Assembly (NCBI GenBank): GCA_025355385.1
Contig: JANXZS010000250.1
Coordinates: 1-35,439 of the forward strand
Direction: 5' to 3'
Source: Acidobacteriaceae bacterium
Lineage (GTDB): Bacteria > Acidobacteriota > Terriglobia > Terriglobales > Acidobacteriaceae
Length of the DNA stretch: 35,439 nucleotides
The notes below the pieces were generated by a model, which saw only the letters and a program-made list of their open reading frames with translations, made no database searches and was not told the origin of the DNA. Every line of letters begins with the position of its first letter. The first letter of the stretch is position 1. The translations under genes were made by a program, and so were the position numbers. Of the stretch, positions 16,065 to 25,160 are shown in pieces.

Positions 16065-16511
16065 ATGGGATTTCTGATCCTCGTGATTGTCGCGTTCGCC
16101 GCCGGCTGCGGCCTGAGCGTCCAGGCGGGGGTGAATGGGCGGCTTGGTGCGGAGAGTGGGCAGCCGGTCTGGGCGACACTCGCCTCCTTCCTGATCGGCC
16201 TGGTCTTTCTGCTTCCATTCACCTTCCTGCCGCGGAACAACTGGCCGGCAATGGAACAGTTAAGCGTGATTCGCTGGTGGGCCTGGACGGGCGGGTTGAT
16301 CGGGGCGGCCTACGTTCTCTCGACGGTGGTGATAGCGCCCCGCCTCGGCGCCACGGTGTTCTTCGCGATAGTGGTCGCCGGGCAGATCGTGATGGCCCTG
16401 ATACTCGATCATTACGGATGGCTCGGCTTTCCACGTCATCCCGTGAACACAATGCGACTGCTGGGCGCAGTGTTGATGATTGTAGGAGTCTTCCTGGTGC
16501 GTCGTTTCTAG
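16065..16511 (+). CDS. DMT superfamily membrane protein, YdcZ/DUF606 type
   Basis: A 148-residue, almost wholly hydrophobic protein with four to five membrane segments, the half-size form of the drug/metabolite transporter superfamily. The start MGFLILVIVAFAAGCGLSVQ with AGVNGRLG and the later GGLIGAAYVLSTVVIAPRLG are typical of the YdcZ (DUF606) family. Such proteins are thought to work as dimers; the substrate is unknown. GGAAGGA precedes the ATG. The 228 bp after its TAG hold no gene that I can see, only an A/T-rich stretch and the leader of the next gene. Confidence 0.82.
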   Translation: MGFLILVIVAFAAGCGLSVQAGVNGRLGAESGQPVWATLASFLIGLVFLLPFTFLPRNNWPAMEQLSVIRWWAWTGGLIGAAYVLSTVVIAPRLGATVFFAIVVAGQIVMALILDHYGWLGFPRHPVNTMRLLGAVLMIVGVFLVRRF

Positions 16512-16739
16512 TTCCCTCCGGATTTTCATCTGGCTATCAGAATCGTCGAATTTTTTTTGGCGGACGCATAGAGCAGTCCCTTCGTTTGATTCCTTTCGTT
16601 GCGTACGCACTCTGATCAAAGTGTGTAGACGAAGCAATGTGTCGATTCGTCTGAATCCAGAAATGCAAATGGCACGTTCTAAATCCAAAGCCGTTAACCC
16701 AACTTACTACCAACGTAAGAAACCTTGAAAGGAACTCAA

Positions 16740-17324
16740 ATGAAGAAAACATTTCTAGCAGTTTTGATGGCAGCAACCATTGGTATGACCTCGATGGCTG
16801 CCTCCGCACAAATGAATGAGAAGCACAGCATGGGTCATATGAAGAACCCCAAGGTGGGCGGAGCCGAGATGTCTCCCACCAAGAACATTATTGAGAACGC
16901 CGTCAACTCAAAGGATCACACCACGCTGGTAGCTGCGGTTAAAGCGGCTGGCCTTGTAGAAACGCTGTCCGGCCCGGGGCCATTCACTGTTTTCGCCCCC
17001 ACAAACGAAGCCTTTGCCAAGCTCCCCGCCGGCACGGTAGACACCCTGCTGAAGCCTGAGAACAAGGATCAGCTGGCAAAGATCCTCACCTATCATGTAG
17101 TAGCAGGAACAGTAACTGCAAAAGAACTGGTGCAAAAGATCAAGGCAGGCGGGGGCAAGGCTATGTTGACGACAGTGAGTGGAGGAACGCTTACTGCAAC
17201 CACCAAGGGCGGCAAAGTTATGCTGACCGACGAGAAGGGTGGAATGGCAACTGTAACGATTGCAAATGTAATGCAGTCGAATGGCGTCATCCACGTGGTC
17301 GATTCGGTTCTTCTTCCTAATTAG
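16740..17324 (+). CDS. exported fasciclin (FAS1) domain protein
   Basis: A 194-residue exported protein. The ATG at 16740 is preceded by AAAGGAA and begins a signal peptide (MKKTFLAVLMAATIGMTSMA, cleaved near ASA-Q). After a short Met/His/Lys-rich linker comes one complete FAS1 domain, with the H1-like block FTVFAPTNEAFAKLPAGTVD, then LAKILTYHVVAGTVTA and a C-terminal NGVIHVVDSVLLP. FAS1 domains mediate adhesion and protein or polysaccharide contacts outside the cell; the partner here is unknown. It stands alone and is followed by an intrinsic terminator. Confidence 0.93.
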   Translation: MKKTFLAVLMAATIGMTSMAASAQMNEKHSMGHMKNPKVGGAEMSPTKNIIENAVNSKDHTTLVAAVKAAGLVETLSGPGPFTVFAPTNEAFAKLPAGTVDTLLKPENKDQLAKILTYHVVAGTVTAKELVQKIKAGGGKAMLTTVSGGTLTATTKGGKVMLTDEKGGMATVTIANVMQSNGVIHVVDSVLLPN

Positions 17325-17353
17325 TTGATTGGTTGAGACAAATGTAAAGAGCG

Positions 17354-17380
17354 AGGGTGCTTTCGAGCACCCTTTACTCT
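17354..17380 (+). terminator. intrinsic terminator after the fasciclin gene
   Basis: AGGGTGCT (17354-17361) and AGCACCCT (17366-17373) form a perfect 8-bp stem around the stable tetraloop TTCG, followed by TTTACTCTT. It lies 29 bases after the stop of the fasciclin gene. It also argues against starting the next gene upstream at 17329. Confidence 0.88.
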
Positions 17381-17412
17381 TGTCCGGCGCAAACTCAATA
17401 TGTTGGGGCGTA

Positions 17413-17955
17413 ATGCAGAATATGCAGAGTCGGTTCCGAGCGGAGCACTGGGTCCCCTTCCCGCCTAAAGTCGTCTTCGCTTTCTTCGCGAACCCGGCCA
17501 ACCTTCCAGCGCTGATGCCTCCGTGGCAAAGAGCATGGGTGGAAAAAGTAATTTTGATTGCCCCGCCGCTTTTGCCGGATGATCCACCGCGCCCATTCGC
17601 TGCCGGAGCCGGATCACGGATCACCATTACCTTCTGCCCCGTACCGCTGCTCCCGCTGCGGCTGCCGTGGGATGCGGTAATCACCGACTTCGAATGGAAT
17701 CGGATTTTCTGCGATGAGCAGCGGCCACGCGGACCCTTCCACTACTGGCGGCACCGGCACACCTTCACGCCGGAGGCTAGGGGAGCGGCGGCCGGTACGC
17801 GAGTGGCAGACGACCTGGAGTATGAATTGCCCCTCGGTTTGCTGGGCGACATCGCCAACAGAATGCTGGTGGCCCGCCAGATTCGCGGGATCTTTGCTTA
17901 CCGCCAGGGGCGGCTGCTGGAGTTGCTTACGGCTCCCGCAGCGCGAACGGTTTAG
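17413..17955 (+). CDS. SRPBCC (START-like) family protein
   Basis: A 180-residue cytoplasmic protein that looks like the SRPBCC ligand-binding fold. It has RFRAEHWVPFPPKVVFAFFA at the N-terminus, TDFEWNRIFCDEQRPRGPF in the middle, a TFTPEARGAAAGTRVADDLE strand region, and a C-terminal helix with GLLGDIANRMLVARQIRGIF. Such proteins bind hydrophobic ligands or act as cyclases, and nothing here fixes the ligand. I start it at the ATG at 17413 (GGGGCG just upstream); an ATG three codons later is also possible. The frame from 17329 reads through the fasciclin terminator and is unlikely. Its stop overlaps the end of dxs by four bases, tail to tail. Confidence 0.78.
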   Translation: MQNMQSRFRAEHWVPFPPKVVFAFFANPANLPALMPPWQRAWVEKVILIAPPLLPDDPPRPFAAGAGSRITITFCPVPLLPLRLPWDAVITDFEWNRIFCDEQRPRGPFHYWRHRHTFTPEARGAAAGTRVADDLEYELPLGLLGDIANRMLVARQIRGIFAYRQGRLLELLTAPAARTV

Positions 17956-19847
17956 CGGACTCGTGCCACCACGTGCGAGGCCGCAACCCTATCAAGTAAC
18001 GGCAGCAATTTTTCGAGCGCTGCTTCCACGCTGATTCCGTGACGCTTGCGCAACTGATCTGGCTTGCCGTGTTCGATAAATTGATCGGGCCAGCCGATGC
18101 GCACGACGGGCACCTCGATCTGCATCTCGTTCAACGCTTCCAAAACCACGCTGCCGAAGCCGCCCATCAGCACATGGTCTTCAAACGTAACAATCGCAGT
18201 TACTTTATTGGCATAAGCAGAGAGAAGCTCGCGATCCAGAGGCTTAACGAAGCGGGGATTTATCACAGCCGCCGAAAACCCCTTGAGTTCCAGTGCCTGT
18301 GCCAGCTCCTTCGCCATGGGAAGCATGCCTCCCAAGCCAAAAATAGCGATGTCTTGACCGTCGGAGATGATCTCGGCCTTGCCAATCGCCAACGCGGTGG
18401 GATGTTCCTTGACGACGGATCCTGGTCCGATGCCGCGTGGGTAACGAATCGCACAGGGGCCGGGCTGCAACGTGGCCGTGAACATCATGTCTGCCAGCTC
18501 GTCTTCGTCCTTGGGATCCATGTGAATGATGTTCGGAATCCCTCTTAGATAGGAAATATCGAACAGGCCGTGATGAGTCGCGCCGTCGTCGCCCGAAAGA
18601 CCGCCGCGATCCATGCAGAAGACCACCGGGAGATTCTGCAAGCACACATCGTGCACGATGGGATCGAAGGCCCGTTGCAGAAATGTGGAATATATGGCGC
18701 AGAATGGTCTGAATCCCCGGCTCGCCATACCCGCCGCGAAAATAACCGCGTGCTCTTCCGCGATGCCTACGTCGAAATAGCGTTTGGGATGATGGGGGCG
18801 AAACAGATCGAGAGCGGTCCCATTTGGCATGGCAGCAGTGATCGCCACCACTTTCTCATTTTGATTCGCCAGCTTGACCAGGGTGTCGGCAAATACTTCG
18901 GAGTAAGTGCGCTGGCCAACTGCCTTGGTCTCCCCCGTTTCAGGATCGTAGGGTCCCAGGCCGTGAAACTTCTTTTGCTTGTCGAGAGCGGGTTGGAAGC
19001 CTCGCCCTTTTTGCGTAATGGCGTGCAGCAGAACGGGGCGGTCCTGGGTTTTGAGAAACTTCAGGGTTTCGATCATGAGGCCGACGTTGTGTCCGTCCAG
19101 CGGGCCGTAATAGGTCAGGCCAAACTCCTCAAAGAGCATCGATGGCCAGAGCATGCCCTTGGCGGCCTCCTCGGCTTTGCGGACAACGTTCACGGCAGTC
19201 TTGCCACCGAAACGCTCCAGCAGGCGACCGGCACTGTCGTGCAGGTGGTTGTAACGCTCGTTGGTCACGATTTTATGCAGGTAGTTGGCGATCGAACCGA
19301 CGTTGCGATCGATGGACCACTCATTGTCGTTGAGGATGACGATCAGGCGACGAGTCGATTCGCCGATATTGTTCAGCGCTTCATAAGAGATGCCGTTGGT
19401 GAAGGCTGCATCTCCAGCGAGGGCGACGACGTGTTCCCTGGTGCCTGCCAGGTCGCGAGCCACGGCCATGCCCAGCGCCGCCGAGAGAGCGGTGCCTGCG
19501 TGACCCGCCCCGAAGGCGTCGTGCCTGCTCTCGGCGCGCATCATGAAGCCGTTCAGGCCGCCGGGCTGGCGGATGGTGTCGAACTTCTTGCGGCGTCCGG
19601 TGAGCAGCTTATGGATGTAGGCCTGGTGACTGACGTCGAAGACAAACTTATCCGTGGGGGTGTCAAAAACGTAGTGCATGGCGAGGGTAAGTTCCACGAC
19701 GCCCAGATTCGGCCCCAGATGACCACCGGTAATGGACAGGACATGAATCAGGCGTTCGCGTATTTCCTGTGCCAGCGTCTCCAGTTGAGAGATGGAAAGG
19801 CTCTTGATATCGGCAGGCGAATTGATCTGGTCGAGTAGGCTCGGCAT
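17952..19847 (-). CDS. dxs: 1-deoxy-D-xylulose-5-phosphate synthase
   Basis: DXS condenses pyruvate and glyceraldehyde 3-phosphate with thiamine diphosphate, the first step of the MEP isoprenoid pathway, which also supplies undecaprenyl phosphate for the wall. The ATG at 19847 gives 631 residues beginning MPSLLDQINSPADIKSL, as in the family. A GTG at 19901 adds 18 residues and sits next to a terminator. Visible features: TGGHLGPNLGVVELT with the conserved His near residue 43, the thiamine-binding block GDAAFTNGISYEALNN from residue 145, VGIAEEHAV with the catalytic Glu near 364, and DRGGLSGDDGATHHGLFD. The block reads GDA where most family members have GDG. The C-terminal transketolase domain is complete. 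Confidence 0.95.
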   Translation of the reverse strand: MPSLLDQINSPADIKSLSISQLETLAQEIRERLIHVLSITGGHLGPNLGVVELTLAMHYVFDTPTDKFVFDVSHQAYIHKLLTGRRKKFDTIRQPGGLNGFMMRAESRHDAFGAGHAGTALSAALGMAVARDLAGTREHVVALAGDAAFTNGISYEALNNIGESTRRLIVILNDNEWSIDRNVGSIANYLHKIVTNERYNHLHDSAGRLLERFGGKTAVNVVRKAEEAAKGMLWPSMLFEEFGLTYYGPLDGHNVGLMIETLKFLKTQDRPVLLHAITQKGRGFQPALDKQKKFHGLGPYDPETGETKAVGQRTYSEVFADTLVKLANQNEKVVAITAAMPNGTALDLFRPHHPKRYFDVGIAEEHAVIFAAGMASRGFRPFCAIYSTFLQRAFDPIVHDVCLQNLPVVFCMDRGGLSGDDGATHHGLFDISYLRGIPNIIHMDPKDEDELADMMFTATLQPGPCAIRYPRGIGPGSVVKEHPTALAIGKAEIISDGQDIAIFGLGGMLPMAKELAQALELKGFSAAVINPRFVKPLDRELLSAYANKVTAIVTFEDHVLMGGFGSVVLEALNEMQIEVPVVRIGWPDQFIEHGKPDQLRKRHGISVEAALEKLLPLLDRVAASHVVARVR

Positions 19848-19907
19848 TCGTTGGACCGTTTGCTCCGGCGCGGAAATCTCTCCGAACCGCCGCCTACCCA
19901 CAGCATG

Positions 19908-19933
19908 AAAAAAGACTCCTGACGGAGGGAGCC
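19908..19933 (-). terminator. candidate intrinsic terminator upstream of dxs
   Basis: On the minus strand GGCTCC and GGAGTC can pair (one G-U) around an 8-base loop, directly followed by six T residues (19913-19908). It would end the transcript of the upstream minus-strand symporter gene just before dxs. The stem is short, and an alternative CTCC/GGAG pairing is possible. Confidence 0.5.
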
Positions 19934-20027
19934 TTAGCTCTTGATTATACCAAGCCGCACTGATTTGAAAGGGATTCGATGCAGTAATTCCGTTGCCCCG
20001 CCACTGTGATAGGCGGAAGCCCGTGAT

Positions 20028-21497
20028 TCAATCCTCGAGCGCGGCCACGGCGCCCGGGGAGGGGACCTCGATTCCAAACTGTCCTTCCCACTGGGCAACC
20101 ACCACGCTGGCGAGGCAATTGCCGATTACGTTGATGGTGGTTCGGCCCATATCCATGATGGCGTCGATGCCCAGGATGAGAAAGATCGGCTCCACCGGCA
20201 GGCGGAAAGTGGCGGCGGTCGCCAGCAACACTACCAGCGTCGCACGGGGAACACCGGCAACGCCTTTGCTGGTGAGCATAAGGGTCGCGACCATCATGAG
20301 TTGCTGACCCCATCCCATGGATATGCCGGCAGCCTGCGCGACAAAGACCGAGGCCAGAGCGAGATACAGGGTCGAGCCATCGAGGTTGAAGCTGTAGCCC
20401 GCGGGGATGACAAAGCTGACGATGCGGCGGGGTACGCCCAGCGCCTCCATCGCCTCCATGGCGCGGGGCAGCGCCGCCTCAGAGGTGCTCGTGGCAAAGG
20501 CGATCGTTGCCGGTTCCGATACAGCGCGCAGAAAGCGCCGCAGCGGAACACGCGCCACGAGCGCCACCGGCAGCAGGACAAGGACGGCAAATGCCAGCAG
20601 CGCGAGGTAGAGCGTCAACAGCAGCTTGCCCAGGTTGACCATCACGCCCAGGCCGGAGTGGCCCACGGTGTAAGCCAGCGCCGCTCCCACGCCGATTGGG
20701 GCGAAATACATCACGATGTTGGTGAACTGGAACATCGTTTCGGTAAGCGATTCGGCAACCCGCAGGAGGGGAACACGTTTATCGTCGGGGAGGCGGCCTA
20801 AAGCCAGGCCAAAAATTACTGCGAAGACGGCCACCTGCAGGATCTGATTCTCGGCGACGGATTTGGCGATGTTCTCGGGAAAAATGTGCAGCAGGAACTG
20901 CTCCCAGCTCAGCGGCTCGGCGGGGGGCAGGGGCACGGGGCTGCTGGCGGTCTGCTGCGGCACGGCTAGTCCCACGCCAGCGCGGCTGATGTTGATGGCG
21001 GCCAGTCCGATAAAGAGCGCCAGCGTCGTCAGCACCTCAAAATAGATCAGCGATTTCAGTCCCAGGCGGCCGATGCCCCCGGAACTTCCATCCTTCGAGC
21101 GGCCGTGGGCCGCTACCCCGGTAATCAGCGAGCCGAGGATTAGGGGAGCGACGATAGTCTTGATCATGCGCAGGAAGAGGTCGCTCAACACGCGCAAATG
21201 AACCGCGGTCGCGGGAGCGTCCAGGCCGAGCTCGATGCCGGCCAGCATCGCCCAGAAAATCCAGAGGGTCAGCGATCTCCGGCGCAGGGCGGCCCACGCC
21301 GATGCCGTCAAGGCGATGATCCGCAAAATGAATGGCAGCAGGTGCAACCGTGTTTCGGGATGCCAGAAGACCGGCAGAAGAACGCCCACCAGAAAGAGCG
21401 CCACGCTCACTAGCAGAATCACTGGAGACTGCGCCCACTTCTTTCGCATGTCTGCGGGCGCGGCTGGGGTAGCGCTGTCATAGTGCTCTGGCGGCAA
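20028..21497 (-). CDS. dicarboxylate/amino acid:cation symporter (GltP/DctA family)
   Basis: A 489-residue membrane transporter of the DAACS family, which imports glutamate, aspartate or C4-dicarboxylates with protons or sodium. Family signatures are clear: the Ser-rich re-entrant loop FATSTSEAALPRAMEAMEAL, followed by SFVIPAGYSFNLDGSTLYLA. DRTT-type substrate residues have the counterpart DMGRTTINVIGN near the end. The TTG at 21497 is favoured as start because AAGGAAG lies six bases before it; the ATG at 21449 has no such site. An extra hydrophobic N-terminal segment before the usual first helix makes it slightly longer than GltP. The substrate cannot be told from sequence. Confidence 0.92.
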   Translation of the reverse strand: MPPEHYDSATPAAPADMRKKWAQSPVILLVSVALFLVGVLLPVFWHPETRLHLLPFILRIIALTASAWAALRRRSLTLWIFWAMLAGIELGLDAPATAVHLRVLSDLFLRMIKTIVAPLILGSLITGVAAHGRSKDGSSGGIGRLGLKSLIYFEVLTTLALFIGLAAINISRAGVGLAVPQQTASSPVPLPPAEPLSWEQFLLHIFPENIAKSVAENQILQVAVFAVIFGLALGRLPDDKRVPLLRVAESLTETMFQFTNIVMYFAPIGVGAALAYTVGHSGLGVMVNLGKLLLTLYLALLAFAVLVLLPVALVARVPLRRFLRAVSEPATIAFATSTSEAALPRAMEAMEALGVPRRIVSFVIPAGYSFNLDGSTLYLALASVFVAQAAGISMGWGQQLMMVATLMLTSKGVAGVPRATLVVLLATAATFRLPVEPIFLILGIDAIMDMGRTTINVIGNCLASVVVAQWEGQFGIEVPSPGAVAALED

Positions 21498-21746
21498 AGC
21501 TACTTCCTTTTTGGGGCAAAATTGCAGGCGACTCCAGCGTATCCGATGGGCCGCCTACCCATGACAGAAATTGATGCAGCGGAAGTTTCCGTGCTGGCAT
21601 GTTGCGCTGTCAACGCCCGGGTTCATCCATCTTCCGATCAGGCCCCTGACTCAGGTGTGGGCGGCGCGGGATACCATACCTATTACGCGGAGATATGGAA
21701 AACGATTTAGCGTGGGCCCCTTCTCCCGTATTGGGTATCAAAACCT

Positions 21747-22289
21747 ATGAAAGCCTTCCTCGCACCGATGGTTTTGCTCGCCAGCCTCACTCTTGCCGGA
21801 ATTCCCCGATTGCGGGCGCAGATGCTCGATCCCCTTGCCAAGCCGCAGAGTTCGGCCCAGTTCACCGATCCGGCGGAGAATCCGGGCCGGGCCTTCCTCT
21901 TCGATCTGGAAGCACGTTTTGCCCGCGCCACAGCAGAAGGTGGAGGCCCCGCGTTTGCCCTATACTTTGCCGAGGACGCCGTCACACTCTCGAATGGTAA
22001 GGGGCCCGTCAGCGGGCATGCCGCTATCGCAGCGGGAACGACGTGGTCGCCAAAGGACTACCAACTGACCTGGACTCCCCAGGGGGGACAGATGTCTCCC
22101 TCCGGCGACATGGGCTTTACCTGGGGACACTATGCAGGCCGCTCCAAGGATCGCAACGGCAATCCCGTAGTGTCGAACGGAAGATATATGACCATCTGGC
22201 GCAAGCAGGCGGATGGGGCTTGGAAGGTAGTGCTTGATTCCAGCAACGACGAACCCCCGGCAGCAGCCGATTGCTGCAAGCTGCCGTGA
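21747..22289 (+). CDS. exported NTF2-like (SnoaL/DUF4440-type) protein
   Basis: A 180-residue protein with a signal peptide (MKAFLAPMVLLASLTLAGIP, cleaved near LRA-Q). The mature part shows the pattern of a cystatin-like/NTF2 fold: an N-terminal helix (RAFLFDLEARFARATAEGGG), the FALYFAEDAVTLSNGKGPVS block, a central GFTWGHYAGRSKDRNGNPV, and the edge strands YMTIWRKQADGAWKVVLDSS. Proteins of this type with a DUF4440-like domain are often exported; ligand and activity are unknown. The 200 bp upstream contain an open frame from 21483 that I judge to be chance. Confidence 0.75.
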   Translation: MKAFLAPMVLLASLTLAGIPRLRAQMLDPLAKPQSSAQFTDPAENPGRAFLFDLEARFARATAEGGGPAFALYFAEDAVTLSNGKGPVSGHAAIAAGTTWSPKDYQLTWTPQGGQMSPSGDMGFTWGHYAGRSKDRNGNPVVSNGRYMTIWRKQADGAWKVVLDSSNDEPPAAADCCKLP

Positions 22290-22299
22290 CATTTCAGAC

Positions 22300-22325
22300 A
22301 CAGGAATCAACCTTGATTCCCTGTC
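22300..22325. repeat. inverted repeat after the NTF2-like gene
   Basis: GGAATCAA (22303-22310) and TTGATTCC (22313-22320) are perfect complements separated by two bases, with ACA/TGT extending the arms imperfectly. It starts 11 bases after the NTF2-like stop. No T-run follows, so it could be a weak terminator or a protein-binding palindrome near the start of the kinase gene. Confidence 0.35.
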
Positions 22326-22464
22326 CGAAGCCCGGTCACATCACCGGTAACACGACTTTGAGCACCGATGTGGGATGTCCATAAGTAGTGACTGGCTCTA
22401 AGGTTGCAGCACGCAGAAGCTTCCTCTTTGCAACAATGCAGGTAAAGGATCGAAGCGGGCCACA

Positions 22465-24864
22465 ATGTCTTTAGACCCCTTGGTGATGCAGCGAGAAGAA
22501 GCCGAAAGGCTGAGAGCCCTGCTGCAATATGAAACCCTCGACACTCTTCCCGACCCGGCGCTCGATGACATCGCGCGTCTGGCGGCGGAGATATGCCGTG
22601 GGCCATATGCCTTCGTGGGTTTCATTGACGCCAGCCGCGTCTGGTTCAAGGCGCGCTACGGCTTCGAGGAGCGCGAGCGTGCTCGAGTTTCTTCGGCGTG
22701 CCAGTACACGCTGCACGATCCCAGGCCGCTGCTGATCGCGGACGCGCGCGAGGACATGCGTTTCGCCCCGGTCGGCATCTTTCTTGCACCACATATCAAC
22801 TGCCGTTCTTACGTCGGAGCCCCGCTGATATCGCACTCGGGCCACGTGATCGGCACGCTCGCCGTTTTGTCGCCGGAGCCCGACGCCTTTACTGCACAGC
22901 AGGGGGCGATGCTGCAGATCCTGGCGGCACAGGTTGTCACGCGCATTGAGTTTTACGCGCGGGTGCGCATGCAGGAGCGGGGAGTGCGTGCACGCCAGCG
23001 CATTGAGCGGGCGCTGACGGTAGAACGCAATTTCGTCTCCGCTGTGCTCGACACCATCAGCGCTCTGGTGCTGGTGCTCGATACCGCCGGACGCATTGTG
23101 CGCTTCAACCGCGCTTGCGAAAACATATCGGGCTACACCTTCGGCGAACTGGTTGGACGCTCCTTTCCCGAAGAGCTGTTCATGGCCCAGGAACGCACCT
23201 ATGCCATGCAGATGATCGACGAGGCCCGCGCAGGTAAGCTGGTGGGGAACTATGAGATTCACTGGTTGCCGCGCGTTGGGCGCAAGCGCCGCATTGCGTG
23301 GACCGCCACTCCGCTTACAGATGCCAACGGCGAGGTGAACTTCATCATCACCACCGGAGTAGATGTTACCGAGCAGCGCGAAGCCGAGATGGCGCTGCGC
23401 GCGAGCGAGACGCGCTATCGGCAACTGGTGGAAGGCAGCCTGGCCATGGTGTGTACCCATGATTTAGAGGGGCGCATCCTGTCCATCAATCCCCATGCGG
23501 CACAGGGCCTGGACTACTCCGTTGACGAGCTTGTGGGCAAGTTAATGACGGACCTGATTCCGGAAAACCATCTAGCCGATTTCGAGCGGTATCTCACCGC
23601 CGTCCAAAGCAACAAGGAGGATAAGGGTCTGCTATACCTCCGCCGCAAGCATGGTGGCGTCTGCGTAATGGCGTACAGCAACAAGTTGATCCAATTGCCG
23701 GACGCCGAGTCTTTCGTCCTGGGGCACGGCATTGACATCACGGAGAAGACGGACGCGGAAGAAGAACTGCATACGTTGATGCGGCAGCGCGAGTCCATCC
23801 TCAAGTCGGTTGGCGACGGCATCTGCGGCATGGATATGGATGGCAGGTTGACCTTCCTGAATCCCGGCGCCGCGCAGATGCTGGGCTATGAGGCGGATGA
23901 GATTCTGGGCGCAAACATGCACAAGCTGGTGCACCACTCGCACCCCGACGGCAGCCCCTACTACGCGGAAGATTGTCCTATCGACGCCAGCCTGCACCGC
24001 CATACGCCCATCCGTGTGCTCGACGAGGTGTACTGGCGCAAGGACGGTACCAGTTTCCCGGTGGAGTATGTAGCCTGCCCCCTGGTTGATAATGGCCGCA
24101 CTACCGGTATCGTGGTCGCGTTCCAGGACGTGACCGAACGCCGCCGCCTGGAGCGCATGAAGGACGAATTCATCTCCACCGTCAGCCACGAACTGCGTAC
24201 GCCGCTCACGTCGTTGCGTGCCGCGCTGGGACTGCTCGCCGGTGGAGTGCTTAACGAGCGTCCCGAGAAGATTGCACAGATGCTGAATCTCGCCGTTGGC
24301 AACTGTGACCGACTGGGGCGGCTGGTAAACGACATTCTCGATTTTGAGCGTATCGGCAGCGGCCGATCGAACCTGATTTGCTCGGTGCACCAGGCCAGGG
24401 AACTGCTGCATCGGGCTTCCGAAGAAATGCAGGCTAGTGCGGCCAAGGCCGGCGTACGGCTTCGGATCGAGTCCGATCCGGTCGAGGTGTGGGCGGACGG
24501 CGACCGCATCCTGCAGACGCTTACCAACCTGATTGGGAATTCCATCAAGTTCTCCACGCCCAGCAGTGAGATTCGGCTGCGTGCCCACCTGAACGCCAGC
24601 GAAATGGTGCAGATCGAGGTGCATGACGAGGGCTGTGGCATTCCCGCCGACAAGCTCGACATCATCTTCGAGCGCTTCCAGCAGGGAGATGCCTCTGATT
24701 CGCGCGCCATGGGCGGAACTGGCCTGGGACTGGCCATCTGCCGCAGCATCGTCAAAGAGCACGGTGGTGACATCTGGGCGGAAAGCGTCGCGGGCAAGGG
24801 CAGTTCCTTCTATCTCACGCTGCCAATGCCCATGACAGCGCGCAACACTTCGGCAGTGGACTAG
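22465..24864 (+). CDS. soluble GAF-PAS-PAS-PAS sensor histidine kinase
   Basis: A 799-residue histidine kinase without membrane segments, so it should sense a cytoplasmic signal. The order is: GAF domain (about 20-170, with LYVGAP-like SYVGAPLISHSGHVIGTLAV), PAS1 (about 185-305), PAS2 (about 315-430), PAS3 (about 440-560). The dimerisation/phosphoacceptor domain follows, with STVSHELRTPL and the likely phosphorylated His at residue 575. The ATPase domain (about 670-795) has the N box NLIGNSIKFS, the G1 box DEGCGIPADK, the F box FERFQQGD and the G2 box GGTGLGLAICRSIV. No response regulator gene is adjacent, so it is an orphan kinase here. Its TAG stop is the left end of the repeat copy at 24862. 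Confidence 0.93.
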   Translation: MSLDPLVMQREEAERLRALLQYETLDTLPDPALDDIARLAAEICRGPYAFVGFIDASRVWFKARYGFEERERARVSSACQYTLHDPRPLLIADAREDMRFAPVGIFLAPHINCRSYVGAPLISHSGHVIGTLAVLSPEPDAFTAQQGAMLQILAAQVVTRIEFYARVRMQERGVRARQRIERALTVERNFVSAVLDTISALVLVLDTAGRIVRFNRACENISGYTFGELVGRSFPEELFMAQERTYAMQMIDEARAGKLVGNYEIHWLPRVGRKRRIAWTATPLTDANGEVNFIITTGVDVTEQREAEMALRASETRYRQLVEGSLAMVCTHDLEGRILSINPHAAQGLDYSVDELVGKLMTDLIPENHLADFERYLTAVQSNKEDKGLLYLRRKHGGVCVMAYSNKLIQLPDAESFVLGHGIDITEKTDAEEELHTLMRQRESILKSVGDGICGMDMDGRLTFLNPGAAQMLGYEADEILGANMHKLVHHSHPDGSPYYAEDCPIDASLHRHTPIRVLDEVYWRKDGTSFPVEYVACPLVDNGRTTGIVVAFQDVTERRRLERMKDEFISTVSHELRTPLTSLRAALGLLAGGVLNERPEKIAQMLNLAVGNCDRLGRLVNDILDFERIGSGRSNLICSVHQARELLHRASEEMQASAAKAGVRLRIESDPVEVWADGDRILQTLTNLIGNSIKFSTPSSEIRLRAHLNASEMVQIEVHDEGCGIPADKLDIIFERFQQGDASDSRAMGGTGLGLAICRSIVKEHGGDIWAESVAGKGSSFYLTLPMPMTARNTSAVD

Positions 24865-24976
24865 AGCAGAAGCAGGGATAGAGTGATGTATCCAGCGTCA
24901 GCGATATAGGCATTTTCTTGATGAAAATGCCTGCAGAGATCTGTGGCTCACCTTACATAACCCTGCTTCTGGTCTA
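24862..24976 (+). repeat. 115-bp MITE-like repeat, copy A
   Basis: Bounded by TA on both sides, with terminal arms GAGCAGAAGCAGGG (24864-24877) and CCCTGCTTCTGGTC (24961-24974), which pair with one mismatch. Inside is a perfect 10-bp hairpin, AGGCATTTTC/GAAAATGCCT with loop TTGAT (24908-24932). It differs from copy B (26181) at about nine positions by eye, and a 48-bp core around the hairpin is identical. The first three bases are the TAG stop of the histidine kinase. No open frame is inside. The 184 bp from here to the dehydrogenase gene are T-rich and show no gene. Confidence 0.85.
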
Positions 24977-25160
24977 GGCTTTCCTCGTTTTTTCCAGAGT
25001 CCTCCTTGGTCTTTTTTCTAATAAAAACGTCCAGTAATTTTTGGAACGCTACAGCGGCGGCTGGAATCTTATGGAGTGGCAGCCCGCCGGTTTCGATCCA
25101 CCTGAGTCATCCAGGTGGCAGCATTCCGGTCGCGCCATATCCCATGTATCAGGAGAAGTG

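Noticed and set aside
16569-16580. TAGAGCAGTCCC, resembling the left end of the 115-bp repeat
   Set aside because: Only the first eight bases agree, there is no matching right end within 150 bp, and it is not at a stop codon.
18570-19838. A 422-codon open frame on the plus strand opposite dxs
   Set aside because: It lies wholly antisense to a gene with full DXS motifs and has no recognisable domain; long antisense frames are expected in GC-rich coding DNA.
19993-20027. A sequence resembling part of a cobalamin riboswitch (CCACTG...GGAAGCC)
   Set aside because: Only a few bases match. It lies downstream of the symporter stop on the wrong side for control, and the rest of the fold is missing.
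21483-21710. A 75-codon plus-strand frame between the symporter and the NTF2-like gene
   Set aside because: No ribosome-binding site, no recognisable sequence, and it overlaps the start region of the divergent symporter.
22471-23460. A 329-codon minus-strand frame opposite the histidine kinase
   Set aside because: It is the shadow of the GAF and PAS coding region and shows no family motif or ribosome-binding site.
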